This document shows positions 62,772 through 64,000 of a stretch of DNA of 64,000 nt, one piece after another. Position 1 is the stretch's first letter; each line of letters starts with the position of its first letter. The position numbers were made by a program, and so were the translations under genes. This DNA is from an uncultured Pantoea sp. (GTDB lineage Bacteria; Pseudomonadota; Gammaproteobacteria; Enterobacterales; Enterobacteriaceae): assembly GCA_913778495.1 (NCBI GenBank), contig CAJYVD010000013.1:1-64000 (forward strand). Direction: 5' to 3'. The notes under the pieces were generated by a model, which did not search any database, was not told where the DNA came from, and worked only from the letters and a program-made list of their open reading frames with translations.

Positions 62772-64000
62772 CGCAATTTATCTCCCAGTAGAAATTCCAG
62801 CGCCGCATCCATACGAATGTGCGGCAGCGGGCGATCAACGTCCAACTGCCGGGGCCGGAACTGTTCAAATTGAAAACCTTGCTGCTGCCAAAAATGGTTG
62901 CCCGGCAGGCGGGGGGGCACTTCCCCGGGATAGACGGTGAGGGGTTCGTTGTCGCTGAGTCGGTGACCGCGTAACGCCGGAATTTTCTCGCCGCGATGAT
63001 CCACCAAACCGCTCTCGGTGGCTTGCACCGCCGCCAGTCCCATGCAGTCCATACCAATGCCTTCAAACGCGGCGTTTTGCCAGGCGTCCTGCACCAACTG
63101 CTGCAGCAGCGACACCATATTGGCGTGCTGATCGGCGGTGATGTGATCGGCTTTCGTCGCCGCGAACAGCAGCTTATCAATGACCGGTGAGAAGAGACGG
63201 CGAAACAGCGTGCGCTGACCGTAGTGAAAGCTCTGCATCAGCTGGGTTAACGCGAGGCGCATATCATTAAACGCCTGCGGGCCGCTGTTGAGCGGTTGAA
63301 GACAATCCACCAACACAATCTGGCGGTCAAAGCGGAGAAAGTGATTTTTATAGAAGCCTTTCACAACGTGCTGACAATAATACGCGAAGCGCTGCTGCAA
63401 CACCGCGAAGTTGCTGCCCGCCGGTGCCTGCAACAGCGCGCTGGCGCGCGTTTCATCATCCTGCGGCCACGGGAAAAACTGCAGCGCCGGTGCACCCGCC
63501 ATTTCGCCCGGCAGCACAAAGCGACCAGGCTGAATAAAGTGTAATCCCTGGTCTTTGCACTGATGCAGATAAGTGGTCCAGGCGGCGGCGATATCGGCGA
63601 GGCGATTTTCATCCGCCGGGGCGAAAGGATCGAGATCCGCACAGCGTTGCTGCCATGCCGCCGCCCACTGCTGGCGCGGACCGACGAGCAAGCCGCGCAT
63701 TTGCCGCGACCAGCTGAGGTAATCTTGCCCCAGCATCGGCAAATCAAGCAGCCACTCGCCGGGGTAATCGACAATTTCAAGATACAGCGTGGCGGTATCT
63801 TTGACGTGGCGCAGCAGCGAACGGTCCGGCCGATAGCGCAGCGCGAGGCACATCTCACTGACGCCGCGCGTGGGCGTAGGCCAAACGGGCGGCGTGCTGT
63901 AGAGCTGCGCCAGTCCTTCATCGTAGGTGAAGCGAGGCGTACCCAGTTCACGCTGCGGTACGCGCTTGACGCCCAGCAGGCGCGCTTCGCGCACGGCAGA
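62768..64000 (-). CDS. ycjX: YcjX stress-induced P-loop protein (partial, 5' end outside window)
   Basis: The frame is open to the window edge and gives 410 C-terminal residues of a protein about 465 long in E. coli. The missing N-terminus carries the Walker A loop (GLSRSGKT). Present: [43 protein letters not shown] (Walker B-like), [75 protein letters not shown]. It shares the DUF463 family with GTPase-like proteins and is translationally coupled to ycjF. Confidence 0.95.
   Translation of the reverse strand, partial: SAVREARLLGVKRVPQRELGTPRFTYDEGLAQLYSTPPVWPTPTRGVSEMCLALRYRPDRSLLRHVKDTATLYLEIVDYPGEWLLDLPMLGQDYLSWSRQMRGLLVGPRQQWAAAWQQRCADLDPFAPADENRLADIAAAWTTYLHQCKDQGLHFIQPGRFVLPGEMAGAPALQFFPWPQDDETRASALLQAPAGSNFAVLQQRFAYYCQHVVKGFYKNHFLRFDRQIVLVDCLQPLNSGPQAFNDMRLALTQLMQSFHYGQRTLFRRLFSPVIDKLLFAATKADHITADQHANMVSLLQQLVQDAWQNAAFEGIGMDCMGLAAVQATESGLVDHRGEKIPALRGHRLSDNEPLTVYPGEVPPRLPGNHFWQQQGFQFEQFRPRQLDVDRPLPHIRMDAALEFLLGDKLR

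Overview
The window reads as an ordinary chromosomal segment of an Enterobacterales species. The best guess is an Erwiniaceae member (Pantoea or a close relative). The basis is clear residue-level similarity to E. coli proteins (RhaBADMSRT, FNR, UspE, RstAB, HrpA, LdhA, TtcA, ZntB, TyrR, YcjXF) in a gene order that partly follows the E. coli tyrR-ttcA-ldhA-hrpA-rstAB-fnr region, with several loci brought together that lie apart in E. coli. The DNA is GC-rich. The genus call is inference. I saw no tRNA, rRNA, CRISPR array, insertion sequence or prophage.

Layout. 1-294: GC-rich palindromes, including five tandem hairpin units of 34-41 bp. 295-9597: L-rhamnose catabolism (rhaBADM on minus, rhaSR on plus, rhaT on minus), then a small unknown protein, a YoaK-like small membrane protein and aldA, whose product oxidises the lactaldehyde made by RhaD. 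Four operators of the same 17-17-17 design, assigned to RhaS or RhaR, lie before rhaB, rhaS, rhaT and aldA. 9638-18330: nitrogen/peptide scavenging (MHS transporter, M20 peptidase, DppA-like and HisJ/ArgT-like binding proteins without permeases, PepT-like tripeptidase, YbdL-like aminotransferase) with LysR regulators. 19291-20970: a chemoreceptor with a good sigma-28 promoter. 21183-31275: accessory metabolism (type-B carboxylesterase, GNAT, EexN-like lipoprotein, a frameshifted ABM-domain gene, a quinone-oxidoreductase/LysR pair, a YdcJ-type dioxygenase, an aromatic-acid transporter and a PcaQ-like regulator).

31272-53038: conserved core: smrA, fnr, uspE, ydgH, ydgI, an unknown gene, rstAB, an M32 carboxypeptidase, asr (with an RstA box), ydgU, ydgD, hrpA, azoR, the ydbH-ynbE-ydbL envelope-lipid operon, ldhA, a YdbJ-like lipoprotein and an MgtC-family protein. 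53210-64000: ttcA, a proline-rich microprotein, the FNR-activated small RNA FnrS (with an FNR box centred near -42), zntB, the murein-peptide recycling set mppA, mpaA and ycjG, then tpx, tyrR, ycjF and the 3' part of ycjX, cut by the window edge.

How the parts work together. RhaT imports rhamnose; RhaM, RhaA, RhaB and RhaD convert it to DHAP plus L-lactaldehyde; AldA makes lactate. FNR (32136) is the expected activator of FnrS (54526). RstA (37530) is the expected activator of asr (41232). MppA, MpaA and YcjG bind, cleave and epimerise murein tripeptide. No wholly new multi-gene system is evident. The most novel items are the aldA operator, the proline-rich microprotein below FnrS, the tandem palindrome cluster, and the uncharacterised genes at 7564 and 36940.
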